Origin: Candidatus Melainabacteria bacterium
Lineage (GTDB): Bacteria > Cyanobacteriota > Vampirovibrionia > LMEP-6097
Length of the DNA stretch: 13,960 nt
Direction: 5' to 3'
Assembly (NCBI GenBank): GCA_028817775.1
Contig: JAPPOW010000197.1
Coordinates: 1 to 13,960 of the forward strand
The notes under the pieces were generated by a model. The model saw only the letters and a program-made list of their open reading frames with translations, was not told where the DNA came from and searched no databases. This document shows positions 1 to 6,893 of the stretch, piece by piece. Each line of letters opens with the position of its first letter. Within the stretch, counting starts at the first letter, position 1. The translations under genes and the position numbers were made by a program.

Positions 1-671
1 AGCCAAGCATAGTGACCAGCCTTCCATTTGAACAATGATTTGCTTTTGATCGCCTCTTCTAAATAGAAAAATCCAATAGTCAGAAGACCGATGCAAAAGA
101 AAACATGGAGATTAATCCACAAGAGCTGAAACTGAGCTAGCAAAATGGCAGTAGTGCGGAAGCTAAGTTTATTGAAGCGAAACAAAGTTAGAATCAAAAA
201 CTCAGCTGCTATTAATAGATAACTAAATGATTCTGGTCTTACTTCATCACGCCAAACTAGTAGTGGCATTGAAACGGCAAGCGCACAAGCAGCAAACTCA
301 TAGCCACCAAGCATTGCTGCAGCTACAAAAACTAGCAAAACCCCAATTACAATCACTGCAATATTGAGAATCGAAAGTCCGACAAAGCCATAAGATTCAT
401 GAGTGAGGTAGTGAATCACACCTGTGAGCCAATGATGGTTGTGGACAGCAAAGTCCGGACTGGTATAGGAATAAAAATTTGTGTAGAGCGGAGTTTGAGT
501 GAAGAAATCCTTGGTATTAACAAAGGCATCCACTATATATTTACCGTTCATAATATGCCGACCAAGATCAGCAGTAGTCAAATTGATATGATCCGATAAC
601 CCAAGTACTAAAAAATAAGCAATTAATGCAAGTGTAAAAACTCTTAGGATTGAAAGTATCGGTTTAGACAT
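1..671 (-). CDS. Polytopic membrane protein, GT-C glycosyltransferase-like (3' end outside window)
   Basis: The reading frame is open from an ATG at 671 to the window edge, giving about 223 residues from MSKPILSILRVFTLALIAYF onward. There is a first hydrophobic helix at about residues 7-24. It is followed by a periplasmic-type loop with the pattern D-L-G-R-H-x3-G (about 36-43), F-Y-S-Y-T (about 66-70) and N-H-H-W-L (about 78-82), then several hydrophobic helices. That loop pattern matches large uncharacterised membrane proteins resembling GT-C glycosyltransferases, which use polyprenyl-phosphate sugars; the assignment to a sugar transfer role is inference. The ATG overlaps the stop codon of the upstream glycosyltransferase (TAATG), so the two are probably translationally coupled. 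A GT2 polyprenyl-phosphate sugar synthase beside a GT-C-like enzyme makes biochemical sense: the first would make the lipid-linked donor that the second uses. The C-terminus is not visible. Confidence 0.75.
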   Translation of the reverse strand, partial: MSKPILSILRVFTLALIAYFLVLGLSDHINLTTADLGRHIMNGKYIVDAFVNTKDFFTQTPLYTNFYSYTSPDFAVHNHHWLTGVIHYLTHESYGFVGLSILNIAVIVIGVLLVFVAAAMLGGYEFAACALAVSMPLLVWRDEVRPESFSYLLIAAEFLILTLFRFNKLSFRTTAILLAQFQLLWINLHVFFCIGLLTIGFFYLEEAIKSKSLFKWKAGHYAW

Positions 672-1387
672 TAGCCAAGAAACTTATACTTGAAGATATA
701 AAAAATTGCTTTGATGCCATCCATCCAGCCAATTTTTTTGCCTTCTTCATAGCCGCGACCATAGTAAGAAATTGCAACTTCAAACATTCTGATACGAGGA
801 ATTTTAGCCAGCTTAGTAGTAATCTCAGGCTCAATCCCAAAATGATTCTCCTGCAAATCAAGTCCCTGAATGATTTCCCTGCGGAAACATTTATAACAAG
901 TCTCCATATCAGTGAGATAAATATCGTTAAGGACATTAGTCAAATAAGTTAAAAATTTATTAGCCAAATAGTGCCAAAAACCCATCGAACGTCTTGGCTT
1001 ACTACCTGTAAAACGAGAACCATAAACCACATCAGCACGCCCAGCTACTAAAACTGGCAGAATGTCATTGTATTCCTGTGGGTCATATTCCATATCAGCA
1101 TCTTGAATAATTACAAATTCACCAGTAGCTTCTTTAATTCCAGTTTGTAGGGCAGCACCCTTGCCAGAATTTTGTTCATGTTGTAAAAACTTATACTCAA
1201 TATCACCACTGCTATGAGACTGGATATGTTGCTCAATTATCCAAGCACTATCATCAGTCGAACAATCATTTACCAAAATGATTTCCTTACCAAGTCCCCC
1301 AATCAAATCAACGGCCTCAACAGCAGCCAAAATCTGACTCAAAGTTTCAGCTTCATTGTATACAGGTATGACAATTGACAATTTCAT
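671..1387 (-). CDS. GT2 glycosyltransferase, dolichol/polyprenyl-phosphate sugar synthase (DPM1) type
   Basis: This 238-residue protein is a complete GT-A fold glycosyltransferase of family 2. The N-terminus reads LSIVIPVYNEAET (3-15), the nucleotide-binding strand is ILVNDCSTDDS (37-47), and the metal-binding DxD lies in QDADMEYDP (95-103). The C-terminal SYYGRGYEEGKKIGWMDG (207-224) is typical of the DPM1-like subgroup, which moves a sugar from a nucleotide donor to a polyprenyl phosphate on the cytoplasmic face. No C-terminal membrane helices are present, as in soluble DPM1-type enzymes. Its stop overlaps the start of the next, membrane-spanning gene by one base. The ATG at 1387 has no Shine-Dalgarno; GACAAT eight bases before it is only a weak -10 match. 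The sugar and the final glycan cannot be told from sequence. Confidence 0.92.
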   Translation of the reverse strand: MKLSIVIPVYNEAETLSQILAAVEAVDLIGGLGKEIILVNDCSTDDSAWIIEQHIQSHSSGDIEYKFLQHEQNSGKGAALQTGIKEATGEFVIIQDADMEYDPQEYNDILPVLVAGRADVVYGSRFTGSKPRRSMGFWHYLANKFLTYLTNVLNDIYLTDMETCYKCFRREIIQGLDLQENHFGIEPEITTKLAKIPRIRMFEVAISYYGRGYEEGKKIGWMDGIKAIFYIFKYKFLG

Positions 1388-1415
1388 AGGGGGACATTGT
1401 CTTTATGCCCGCTAC

Positions 1416-1506
1416 TGTCATTCTGAGGAACGCCGAAGGTGTGACGTCAGGATCTCATTGTGGAACCTAGGGGATCCTGGCGTCGCGATGCTCCTCAGGA
1501 TGACAT
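1416..1506. repeat. Long imperfect palindromic (REP-like) repeat
   Basis: Two arms pair with each other. The outer arm TGTCATTCTGAGGA (1416-1429) matches the reverse complement of 1492-1505 with one mismatch, and the inner arm GACGTCAGGATC (1443-1454) matches the reverse complement of 1473-1484 with one mismatch. About 18 bases form the loop. The TGTCATyCTGAGGA motif is familiar from dispersed palindromic repeats in many unrelated bacteria; that it recurs elsewhere in this genome is inference. It lies between pyrF and the glycosyltransferase and overlaps the last codons and stop of pyrF. As RNA it would fold into a long hairpin that could end or protect the pyrF transcript, but there is no T-tract typical of an intrinsic terminator. 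Confidence 0.85.
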
Positions 1507-2202
1507 TATCTTAGACAAACCTTCAAAAGTCTTATGTGGGCTCTGAGCTTTCGTGATCGCTCTGCCCATAACAATATAATCACAGCCATTAGCAAAAGCT
1601 TTTTCTGGAGTAGTGATTCGTTTCTGGTCATCACTCGAGTTATCAACTAACCTGACTCCTGGACAGACAGTCAAAAATTCTTGTCCCAGTTCTGCTTTAA
1701 TTTTTGGCACTTCAAGCGGTGAACAAACAATTCCATCAAGCCCAGCCTTCTTAGTATTCTCGGCGAGTCTCAATACAGCATCATCAACACTACCTGCAAT
1801 TCCAAGCTCATCATTCAACATAGTTTGATCAGTACTAGTAAGTTGAGTGACACCGATTAATTTCGCGTCAGCGTTCTCTGATTTGAGCGCATCATTTGCT
1901 CGGCGCATCATTTCAATACCACCACTAGCATGGACATTGAGAATATCTACTCCATATTTTGCTAATGACTTGATTGCACCGTGAGCGGTATTAGGAATAT
2001 CATGTACCTTGAGATCAAGGAATACTTTTAAACCCTGAGCTTTGAGGTACTCTATCATCGCCGGTCCCTCAGCGTAATAGAGCTCCATGCCTAATTTGAC
2101 AAAAGCCAGACTATCTTTATGATCAAATTTACCAATAAATTCTTCAACTAATTCCTTTGAAGGAAAGTCGAGAGCTACAATTATTCTTTCATTTAGTTGC
2201 AT
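1495..2202 (-). CDS. pyrF: Orotidine 5'-phosphate decarboxylase
   Basis: OMP decarboxylase converts orotidine monophosphate to UMP, the last step of de novo pyrimidine synthesis, in the cytoplasm. The sequence starts MQLNERIIVALDFPSKE and carries the catalytic D-L-K-x-H-D-I-P-N-T signature, the VTQLTS strand and the phosphate-binding CPGVR and IVMGRAIT segments, so it belongs to the short bacterial family and is complete at 235 residues. I chose the ATG at 2202 because family similarity begins there and GGAG lies eight bases upstream; a TTG/ATG pair at 2220-2223 would add seven non-conserved residues. The gene overlaps the end of pyrD by 14 bases, so the two are one operon. The C-terminal Ser-Ser and the TGA stop are encoded inside the palindromic repeat at 1416-1506. 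Confidence 0.95.
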   Translation of the reverse strand: MQLNERIIVALDFPSKELVEEFIGKFDHKDSLAFVKLGMELYYAEGPAMIEYLKAQGLKVFLDLKVHDIPNTAHGAIKSLAKYGVDILNVHASGGIEMMRRANDALKSENADAKLIGVTQLTSTDQTMLNDELGIAGSVDDAVLRLAENTKKAGLDGIVCSPLEVPKIKAELGQEFLTVCPGVRLVDNSSDDQKRITTPEKAFANGCDYIVMGRAITKAQSPHKTFEGLSKIMSS

Positions 2203-3103
2203 AGCGGCTGCTCCAAGCATCAAATCCTAATTCCTCCAATCTTGCCGGTAGAGCATCAATAATCTGCGGGCAAATCATCGGCTCAACAAAATTAATAGTA
2301 CCGATCGCTACTGCATCAGCTCCTGCAATCATAAACTCGATTACATCATCCACTTCAGAGATACCACCCATGCCAATGATTGGTAAATTGGTTTCCTGGC
2401 GAGTTTCATAAACCATGCGAATTGCTACCGGTTTAATTGCTGGACCAGAAAGTCCACCAGAACCACGTGCCAGAATTGGTTTGCGGGTCTTGAGATCAAT
2501 ACGCATCCCTAATAAAGTATTGATGAGACTCAGCCCATCAGCGCCGCCGCGCTCAGCGGCTTTTGCCATCGCTACAATATTAGTAACATTAGGTGAAAGC
2601 TTTACAAAGACTGGCACTGAGCTTACCCGCTTGACTTCAGCAGTAAGAGCTTCAAGCTCAGCTTCATTAGTGCCAAAGTGAATACCATTCTTGACATTAG
2701 GGCAGCTGACATTAAGTTCAATGGCGTCAACATTATTGACTTTAGAAATTCGGTCAACTACTGTGCAGTAATCCTCTACAGTATTGCCAACTACATTAAC
2801 AAAAATCCTTGTGTCGTATTGCTCAAGGAATTTAAGCTCAGACTCTATCACCCCATCTAAACCAGGGTTCTGCAAACCAATAGAATTGAGCATGCCACCA
2901 GGAGTCTCGGCTACTCGAGGTGTATCATTACCACTACGCGGCTCAAGACTTACAGCCTTGATAGCTATCCCGCCTAATAAACCAAGGTCATAGAATTTTG
3001 CATAGTCTCTACCAAAACCAAAACAACCAGATGCCGGCATCACCGGGTTCTTCATCTTAATTCCAGCAATCTCAGTTGCTAGGCTAATCTTGCTTGCAGG
3101 CAC
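2189..3103 (-). CDS. pyrD: Dihydroorotate dehydrogenase, class 1B catalytic subunit type
   Basis: This 304-residue flavoprotein oxidises dihydroorotate to orotate in pyrimidine synthesis. Visible family features are the N-terminal GIKMKNPVMPASGCFG (14-29), the FMN-binding AIKAVS segment (around Lys49), ELNVSCPNVKNG (129-140) with the class 1 catalytic base Cys134, and the FMN-phosphate loops GSGGLSG and GMGGISE. The CPNVK form and overall sequence point to class 1B, whose usual partner PyrK (FAD/iron-sulfur subunit) is not in this window, so the electron acceptor is uncertain. The start is GTG at 3103; no in-frame ATG exists between it and an upstream TAG. TAAGAT seven bases before the GTG is a weak -10 match. 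It lies 19 bases after the previous gene and overlaps pyrF. Confidence 0.93.
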   Translation of the reverse strand: MPASKISLATEIAGIKMKNPVMPASGCFGFGRDYAKFYDLGLLGGIAIKAVSLEPRSGNDTPRVAETPGGMLNSIGLQNPGLDGVIESELKFLEQYDTRIFVNVVGNTVEDYCTVVDRISKVNNVDAIELNVSCPNVKNGIHFGTNEAELEALTAEVKRVSSVPVFVKLSPNVTNIVAMAKAAERGGADGLSLINTLLGMRIDLKTRKPILARGSGGLSGPAIKPVAIRMVYETRQETNLPIIGMGGISEVDDVIEFMIAGADAVAIGTINFVEPMICPQIIDALPARLEELGFDAWSSRYATK

Positions 3104-3122
3104 GGATTCAATCTTAGCATGG

Positions 3123-4055
3123 TCATCCTAGACCATAATGAACAGGGGCCAAATGCACATCAGTATCTGCTAATGAATGATGAAGAATTAAAGAAGCTGC
3201 CGGATCTTCTATAGCTAAGCGACGTGGTTTAATTTGAACTACTGGCTTACTTTGTCTTTGAAGACCTTGTTGCAATTCTGCTCTTCGATCAACTCTCGAT
3301 TTGGTGCTGGCTTCCTGCCGCTCCATTGGATCTCTAACCAAGGTACGTTTCATAATCCTTGAAGTCCAAGCTTCAAATTTCGGGTAACGCCTGATAATAT
3401 TGCCCGCTAAGCCTTGAGATTCTGAACTCATTGGTGTTCCTGGTAGGAGTTCATTTTTCATTAAATGAGCGAAACACACAATTTTAGAACCTCCTGACAA
3501 ATACTGTTCCTCGGGGTCAATAGTAACTTTTTGAAGATCTACAAATCTCTGAAACCCTGGTAATTTCAGGTGCTCTTCAATTGATCTTTGAACCTTGACA
3601 CTATTCAAAATAGCCTCACTAGCACGCAACCTATCATAAGAACGTTTCATAGCATTCAAGTCTGACTCTCTTCTTCTATCAAGCTCTACATGAAGTTTTG
3701 ATCCTGGTTGAAGCCTAGTCAATTGATCAAGGCAATATATGTAATCACGACTATGAAACAATAAGGCGGTTAGATCCATACCATGTTTCGTGATAGCAGA
3801 TTTAACTTCGTCTATGGGCAAAATTTGTTTTTTTTGTAACTGGAATGGAAAACCTTTTGCTAAACTCAAAGCCTTTACTGCGACGTCATTAAATTGACGC
3901 CGAGTCCAGCCACCTGCTTGAGACATCAATTGAGTAGTGCGTTCTCTAGCTCGACTAATAGCAGCTCTAGCTCTTTGTGGCGAAGGTACTCGAACTCGCG
4001 GTCTAGCCACAGTTATTCCAGTTCCAGCTAAAGTAATTCCTCTACCTTCAATCAC
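3123..4055 (-). CDS. Basic protein of unknown function (310 residues)
   Basis: I do not recognise this protein. The first 45 residues are rich in Arg, Pro and Ala (RPRVRVPSPQRARAAISRAR) and probably disordered or nucleic-acid binding. The middle (about 60-230) looks helical and soluble, with two Cys and no membrane helix or signal peptide. The C-terminal part has a charged Arg/Gln-rich stretch (about 245-280) and ends ILHHSLADTDVHLAPVHYGLG. The start is GTG at 4055, preceded by TATTAT with an eight-base gap and no Shine-Dalgarno, so this gene may have its own leaderless promoter although it sits only 22 bases after the preceding gene. Its TGA stop lies 19 bases before pyrD. Coding is supported by the long clean frame and tight operon packing. 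A surface role and a housekeeping role are equally unsupported. Confidence 0.75.
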   Translation of the reverse strand: MIEGRGITLAGTGITVARPRVRVPSPQRARAAISRARERTTQLMSQAGGWTRRQFNDVAVKALSLAKGFPFQLQKKQILPIDEVKSAITKHGMDLTALLFHSRDYIYCLDQLTRLQPGSKLHVELDRRRESDLNAMKRSYDRLRASEAILNSVKVQRSIEEHLKLPGFQRFVDLQKVTIDPEEQYLSGGSKIVCFAHLMKNELLPGTPMSSESQGLAGNIIRRYPKFEAWTSRIMKRTLVRDPMERQEASTKSRVDRRAELQQGLQRQSKPVVQIKPRRLAIEDPAASLILHHSLADTDVHLAPVHYGLG

Positions 4056-4063
4056 GGCTTAAT

Positions 4064-4069
4064 ATAATA
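4064..4069 (-). promoter_or_regulatory. Putative -10 box (TATTAT) for the 310-residue gene
   Basis: TATTAT on the minus strand ends eight bases before the GTG at 4055, with no ribosome-binding site between. No convincing -35 element lies 16-18 bases upstream. The spacing agrees with the other predicted leaderless starts in the window. Confidence 0.45.
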
Positions 4070-4077
4070 GCATGAGC

Positions 4078-4719
4078 TTATAGCACCAAGCTACGCCACT
4101 TCTTTGCATCCTGGTCGTAATAAATCAGCTCATCCTTGCCATCAAAAGCCACAGTCCTAAAGCTTGGCGAATCAATAACTTTACGTTTCTTGCCAGATTT
4201 ATAAACCACAGTAGTCGGATATCTAGCATCATTCATAATTTCTAAATAGGAAGCATTGAACAACTCTAGGTAATGTAATTCTTGGTAATCCATGATTGCA
4301 AGGTAGACTTTCTTCTTGCGTGAGTTATAAACCACAACCGCATAATCATTCTTAGAGTCAAGATTGAAATCCTGCTTAAGTACTTTGAGAAATTTTGATT
4401 GATTAAGGTGCTCAAGATCTTTACGAGCGTAGTCATAATAATCCATCAACTCTGCTTTAGTTTTGTAAGCCTTCCAGCGAGCCTTGGAACCCTTGATCTC
4501 AAGAGGATAAAAATCATAGACATTAGCCCGGCGGTAATCTCGTCCCAACCTAAGTTCAATCATAGTATCAATATCCTGATCAAACTGATTACGCGGGATA
4601 CGCTGATCCATATTAGATATCTTGTGCTTAGAACTAGCTCTGATGACACGCCCAAAGTCTTCATGCTTAGCAGCAAGAGGCAAGGTCGTGATCAATATCA
4701 GAGCAATTAGCCTGATCAT
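4078..4719 (-). CDS. Small secreted/periplasmic protein of unknown function
   Basis: This 213-residue protein starts with a clear Sec signal peptide: MIRLIALILITTLPLAAKHE has a positive N-region, a hydrophobic core (residues 4-16) and a likely cleavage near Ala16/Ala17. The mature part is soluble, rich in Lys, Asp and Tyr, and has no family motif I know. It contains two similar-looking segments, DYAVVVYNSRKKKVYLAIMD (about 125-144) and FRTVAFDGKDELIYYDQDAK (about 187-206), which could be beta-strand hairpins. The ATG at 4719 lies three bases after the accDA stop (TAAACTATG), so it is almost certainly translated from the same mRNA by coupling. An exported protein tied so closely to a carboxyltransferase gene is odd, and its job is unknown. 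Confidence 0.82.
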   Translation of the reverse strand: MIRLIALILITTLPLAAKHEDFGRVIRASSKHKISNMDQRIPRNQFDQDIDTMIELRLGRDYRRANVYDFYPLEIKGSKARWKAYKTKAELMDYYDYARKDLEHLNQSKFLKVLKQDFNLDSKNDYAVVVYNSRKKKVYLAIMDYQELHYLELFNASYLEIMNDARYPTTVVYKSGKKRKVIDSPSFRTVAFDGKDELIYYDQDAKKWRSLVL

Positions 4720-4722
4720 AGT

Positions 4723-6654
4723 TTAGATTTTAGCAGTTTTAGCTTTCTTAGTAGCAGCTTGCTCAACTTTACCGTAGGCATCAAACTTAGCATAGCGAGC
4801 AGCTTGTAATTGATCTTTAGGCATTTGACTGAGCTCACGCAAGCTTGCAAGCAATGATTCTTGAACAACTTCTGCAGTTTGAGCCCAATCTTTATGAGCG
4901 CCACCGAGAGGCTCTTTGATAACTTCTTCAACCACTCCAAGTCTCAATAGATTACTAGCTGTAATCTTCAATGCTGCTGCTGCCTCAGGAGCCTTGTCAC
5001 GTGTACGCCATAGAATTGCAGCACAACCTTCTGGACTAATAACTGAGTAAACTGAATTCTCCAACATCAAAACTTTGTTAGCAACACCGATTGCAAGTGC
5101 GCCACCAGAACCGCCTTCACCAGTTACAACTGAAAGTACCGGTACATCCAAACCAGCAAGTGATTTGAGGTTCTCTGCAATTGCAATTGATTGACCATTG
5201 GCTTCAGCATTGAGTCCAGGATAAGCACCTGGAGTGTCAATGAAAGTAACGATTGGTAAATTGAATTTATTTGCATATTCAAAGACACGTTTAGCCTTAC
5301 GGTAGCCTTCTGGTTGTGGCATACCGAAGTTACGGCGTTGGTTTTCTTTGATACTGCGTCCTTTGCGGGTACCTACAGCAACAAATGCCATGCCATCTAG
5401 CTCTACAAGCGCTGTCAAGATAGCTTCATCATCAGTGCCAGCACGATCTCCATGCAACTCGATCCACTTGTCCTTACCGCAGATCATATTGAGGTAATCC
5501 TCAACACCAGGGCGATTCGGGTGACGAGCAATCTTGGTCACATCAATCGGACTTAAGTTTGAATAAGTAGATTCTTCAACCTTTGCATATTGCTGCTTAA
5601 GTTGCTCGATCTGAGCCTTGTCCTCATCACTACTGACACGCTTCTCAAGTGCTTTGATCTCATCTTGAATCTTAGCTAATGGTTTCTCGAAATCAAGTAT
5701 GATTTCTTTCTTTGGTTGCTCAACTACTCTAGTCTTACTTGGAGCAGCAACTGCATCACTAACTTTAATCTCATCAGGCACAAAACCATGGATACGAAGC
5801 AGGGAAGCGAGCTGAGCTTTCATTGCTTTACGCTCAACGATCAAATCAATTTGACCATGCTCTAATAAATATTCAGCGGTTTGGAAATCAGCTGGTAATT
5901 TCTCGCGCACTGTTTCTTCAATCACGCGGCGACCAGCAAACCCAATCCTTGCGCCAGGCTCAGCGATCAATAGATCACCAAGGGTGGCAAAACTAGCAGA
6001 GACCCCACCATAAGTTGGATCAGTAAGAATTGAGAAAAATGGTAATTTGGCTTTGGCAAGTTCATCGAGCGCAAAGCTAGTCTTAGCCATTTGCATCAAA
6101 CTCAAGATACCTTCGTGCATGCGGGCACCACCAGAACTTGAAACCACGATCAGTGGTACTTTCTCCTCGATAGCTTTATTAGCCAGGCGAGTGAATTTCT
6201 CACCGACTACAGTTCCCATCGAGCCACCTAAGAACGCAAAGTTCATGACACCGATTGCAACTTTGACACCTTCAATACTAGCGATACCAGTGATGATCGC
6301 TTCTTTGCAGCCAGTTTTCTTTTGAGCTTTGGCTACAGTTTCGGTGTATGGTTTACCGTCGTTAAACTCAAGCGGGTCACCAGGACAGATACCAGCATCA
6401 ATTTCTTTAAAACTTGCAATATCAGTGAGTAACGAGATACGCTCAGCCGCCGGCAAAATACCGTGGTGCCCACAGTCAGTACAAACATTAAGGTTCTCAG
6501 CATAAGCCGATTTGTGAACAGTAGCCTTGCAGGACTTACACTGGACCCAATTAGCTGCAATCTCCTCATCTGACAGACCATTGTTGTCATTTACGCCTGA
6601 TTGCTTAGCGAATTTCTCTTCTCTAACTGACTTGAAAAAATCTCTTAAACCCAT
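4723..6654 (-). CDS. accDA: Fused acetyl-CoA carboxylase carboxyltransferase (beta-alpha, AccD-AccA)
   Basis: This single 643-residue polypeptide carries both carboxyltransferase subunits of acetyl-CoA carboxylase, which move CO2 from carboxybiotin to acetyl-CoA to make malonyl-CoA for fatty-acid synthesis. The N-terminal AccD half has the four-Cys zinc finger (Cys39, 42, 58, 61) and the GGSMGTVVGEKFTRL, SSSGGARMHEG and GFAGRRVIEETV segments. A charged linker and coiled region (about 290-365) leads into an AccA half with YSNLSPIDVTKIARHPNRP, the TPGAYPG loop and GEGGSGGALAIGVANKVLML. Both halves look intact. The two subunits are normally separate genes. I place the start at ATG 6654 (MGLRDFFK): an earlier in-frame ATG at 6693 falls inside the predicted -35 box. 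The secreted-protein gene follows after three bases. Confidence 0.95.
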   Translation of the reverse strand: MGLRDFFKSVREEKFAKQSGVNDNNGLSDEEIAANWVQCKSCKATVHKSAYAENLNVCTDCGHHGILPAAERISLLTDIASFKEIDAGICPGDPLEFNDGKPYTETVAKAQKKTGCKEAIITGIASIEGVKVAIGVMNFAFLGGSMGTVVGEKFTRLANKAIEEKVPLIVVSSSGGARMHEGILSLMQMAKTSFALDELAKAKLPFFSILTDPTYGGVSASFATLGDLLIAEPGARIGFAGRRVIEETVREKLPADFQTAEYLLEHGQIDLIVERKAMKAQLASLLRIHGFVPDEIKVSDAVAAPSKTRVVEQPKKEIILDFEKPLAKIQDEIKALEKRVSSDEDKAQIEQLKQQYAKVEESTYSNLSPIDVTKIARHPNRPGVEDYLNMICGKDKWIELHGDRAGTDDEAILTALVELDGMAFVAVGTRKGRSIKENQRRNFGMPQPEGYRKAKRVFEYANKFNLPIVTFIDTPGAYPGLNAEANGQSIAIAENLKSLAGLDVPVLSVVTGEGGSGGALAIGVANKVLMLENSVYSVISPEGCAAILWRTRDKAPEAAAALKITASNLLRLGVVEEVIKEPLGGAHKDWAQTAEVVQESLLASLRELSQMPKDQLQAARYAKFDAYGKVEQAATKKAKTAKI

Positions 6655-6664
6655 AGTAGTACAC

Positions 6665-6693
6665 ATTATACAATGGTATATACATATTATCAA
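6665..6693 (-). promoter_or_regulatory. Sigma70-type promoter of accDA
   Basis: On the minus strand a TTGATA -35 box (6688-6693) and a perfect TATAAT -10 box (6665-6670) are separated by exactly 17 bases. The ATG at 6654 begins ten bases after the -10 box, so transcription should start 2-5 bases before the start codon, giving an almost leaderless mRNA. No Shine-Dalgarno is present. Confidence 0.85.
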
Positions 6694-6709
6694 GAGGGTT
6701 TATACCTAT

Positions 6710-6733
6710 TTTTTGCAAGCCAGCTTGCAAAAA
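6710..6733. promoter_or_regulatory. Perfect 11-bp palindrome, possible operator upstream of accDA
   Basis: TTTTTGCAAGC (6710-6720) and its exact reverse complement (6723-6733) flank two bases. It starts 17 bases upstream of the accDA -35 box. The tracts are T before and A after on both strands, so it is not an intrinsic terminator in either direction. Position and symmetry suit a dimeric DNA-binding protein; which one is unknown. Confidence 0.5.
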
Positions 6734-6742
6734 TGCTGTAGC

Positions 6743-6849
6743 GCTGTAACGCTCTAAGGCTGTAACGGACGAATTAAGTATTGACCCATGGCGAAATTGA
6801 GGACATTTTCCTGTGCCGTTACAGCTCTAGAGCCTTAGAGCGTTACAGC
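6743..6849. repeat. Inverted repeat pair between accDA and the TPR gene
   Basis: The left copy (6743-6768) reads GCTGTAACGCTCTAAGGCT followed by GTAACGG. The right copy (6816-6849) is its reverse complement with an eight-base insertion (CTAGAGCT) before GTAACGG. Within the left copy the word GCTGTAACG itself recurs (GCTGTAACGCTCTAAGGCTG then TAACGG). About 47 bases separate the arms. The pair could form a cruciform or a long RNA hairpin, or be the ends of a small decayed element. It lies upstream of both divergent genes, and nothing ties it to a known family. Confidence 0.6.
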
Positions 6850-6893
6850 ATCCACGTCTAGACCAAATTACAAAACTAGCCTAATATTGAACT

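Noticed and set aside
399..599. An open frame on the plus strand opposite the GT-C-like protein, and similar frames opposite pyrF, pyrD, accDA and lysS.
   Set aside because: They lie antisense to clear protein families, show no family match and no proper start signal; they are frame shadows.
1388..1494. A small gene or RNA between the glycosyltransferase and pyrF.
   Set aside because: The interval is almost wholly the palindromic repeat; no frame or independent structure remains.
2203..2223. Longer pyrF start at 2223.
   Set aside because: Its first codon is TTG, the added residues are not conserved in OMP decarboxylases, and the GGAG site fits the ATG at 2202.
6655..6693. A longer accDA start at ATG 6693 adding 13 residues.
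   Set aside because: It lies inside the TTGATA -35 box of a near-perfect promoter and the added residues (MIICIYHCIMCTT) are not like any AccD N-terminus.
6710..6733. Intrinsic terminator.
   Set aside because: Both strands have A, not T, after the stem, and the loop would be only two bases; no gene ends there.
6788..6838. A 16-codon frame (MAKLRTFSCAVTALEP) between accDA and the TPR gene, possibly a leader peptide.
   Set aside because: It has no ribosome-binding site or clear -10 box close before it, it runs into the inverted repeat, and such short frames are expected by chance.
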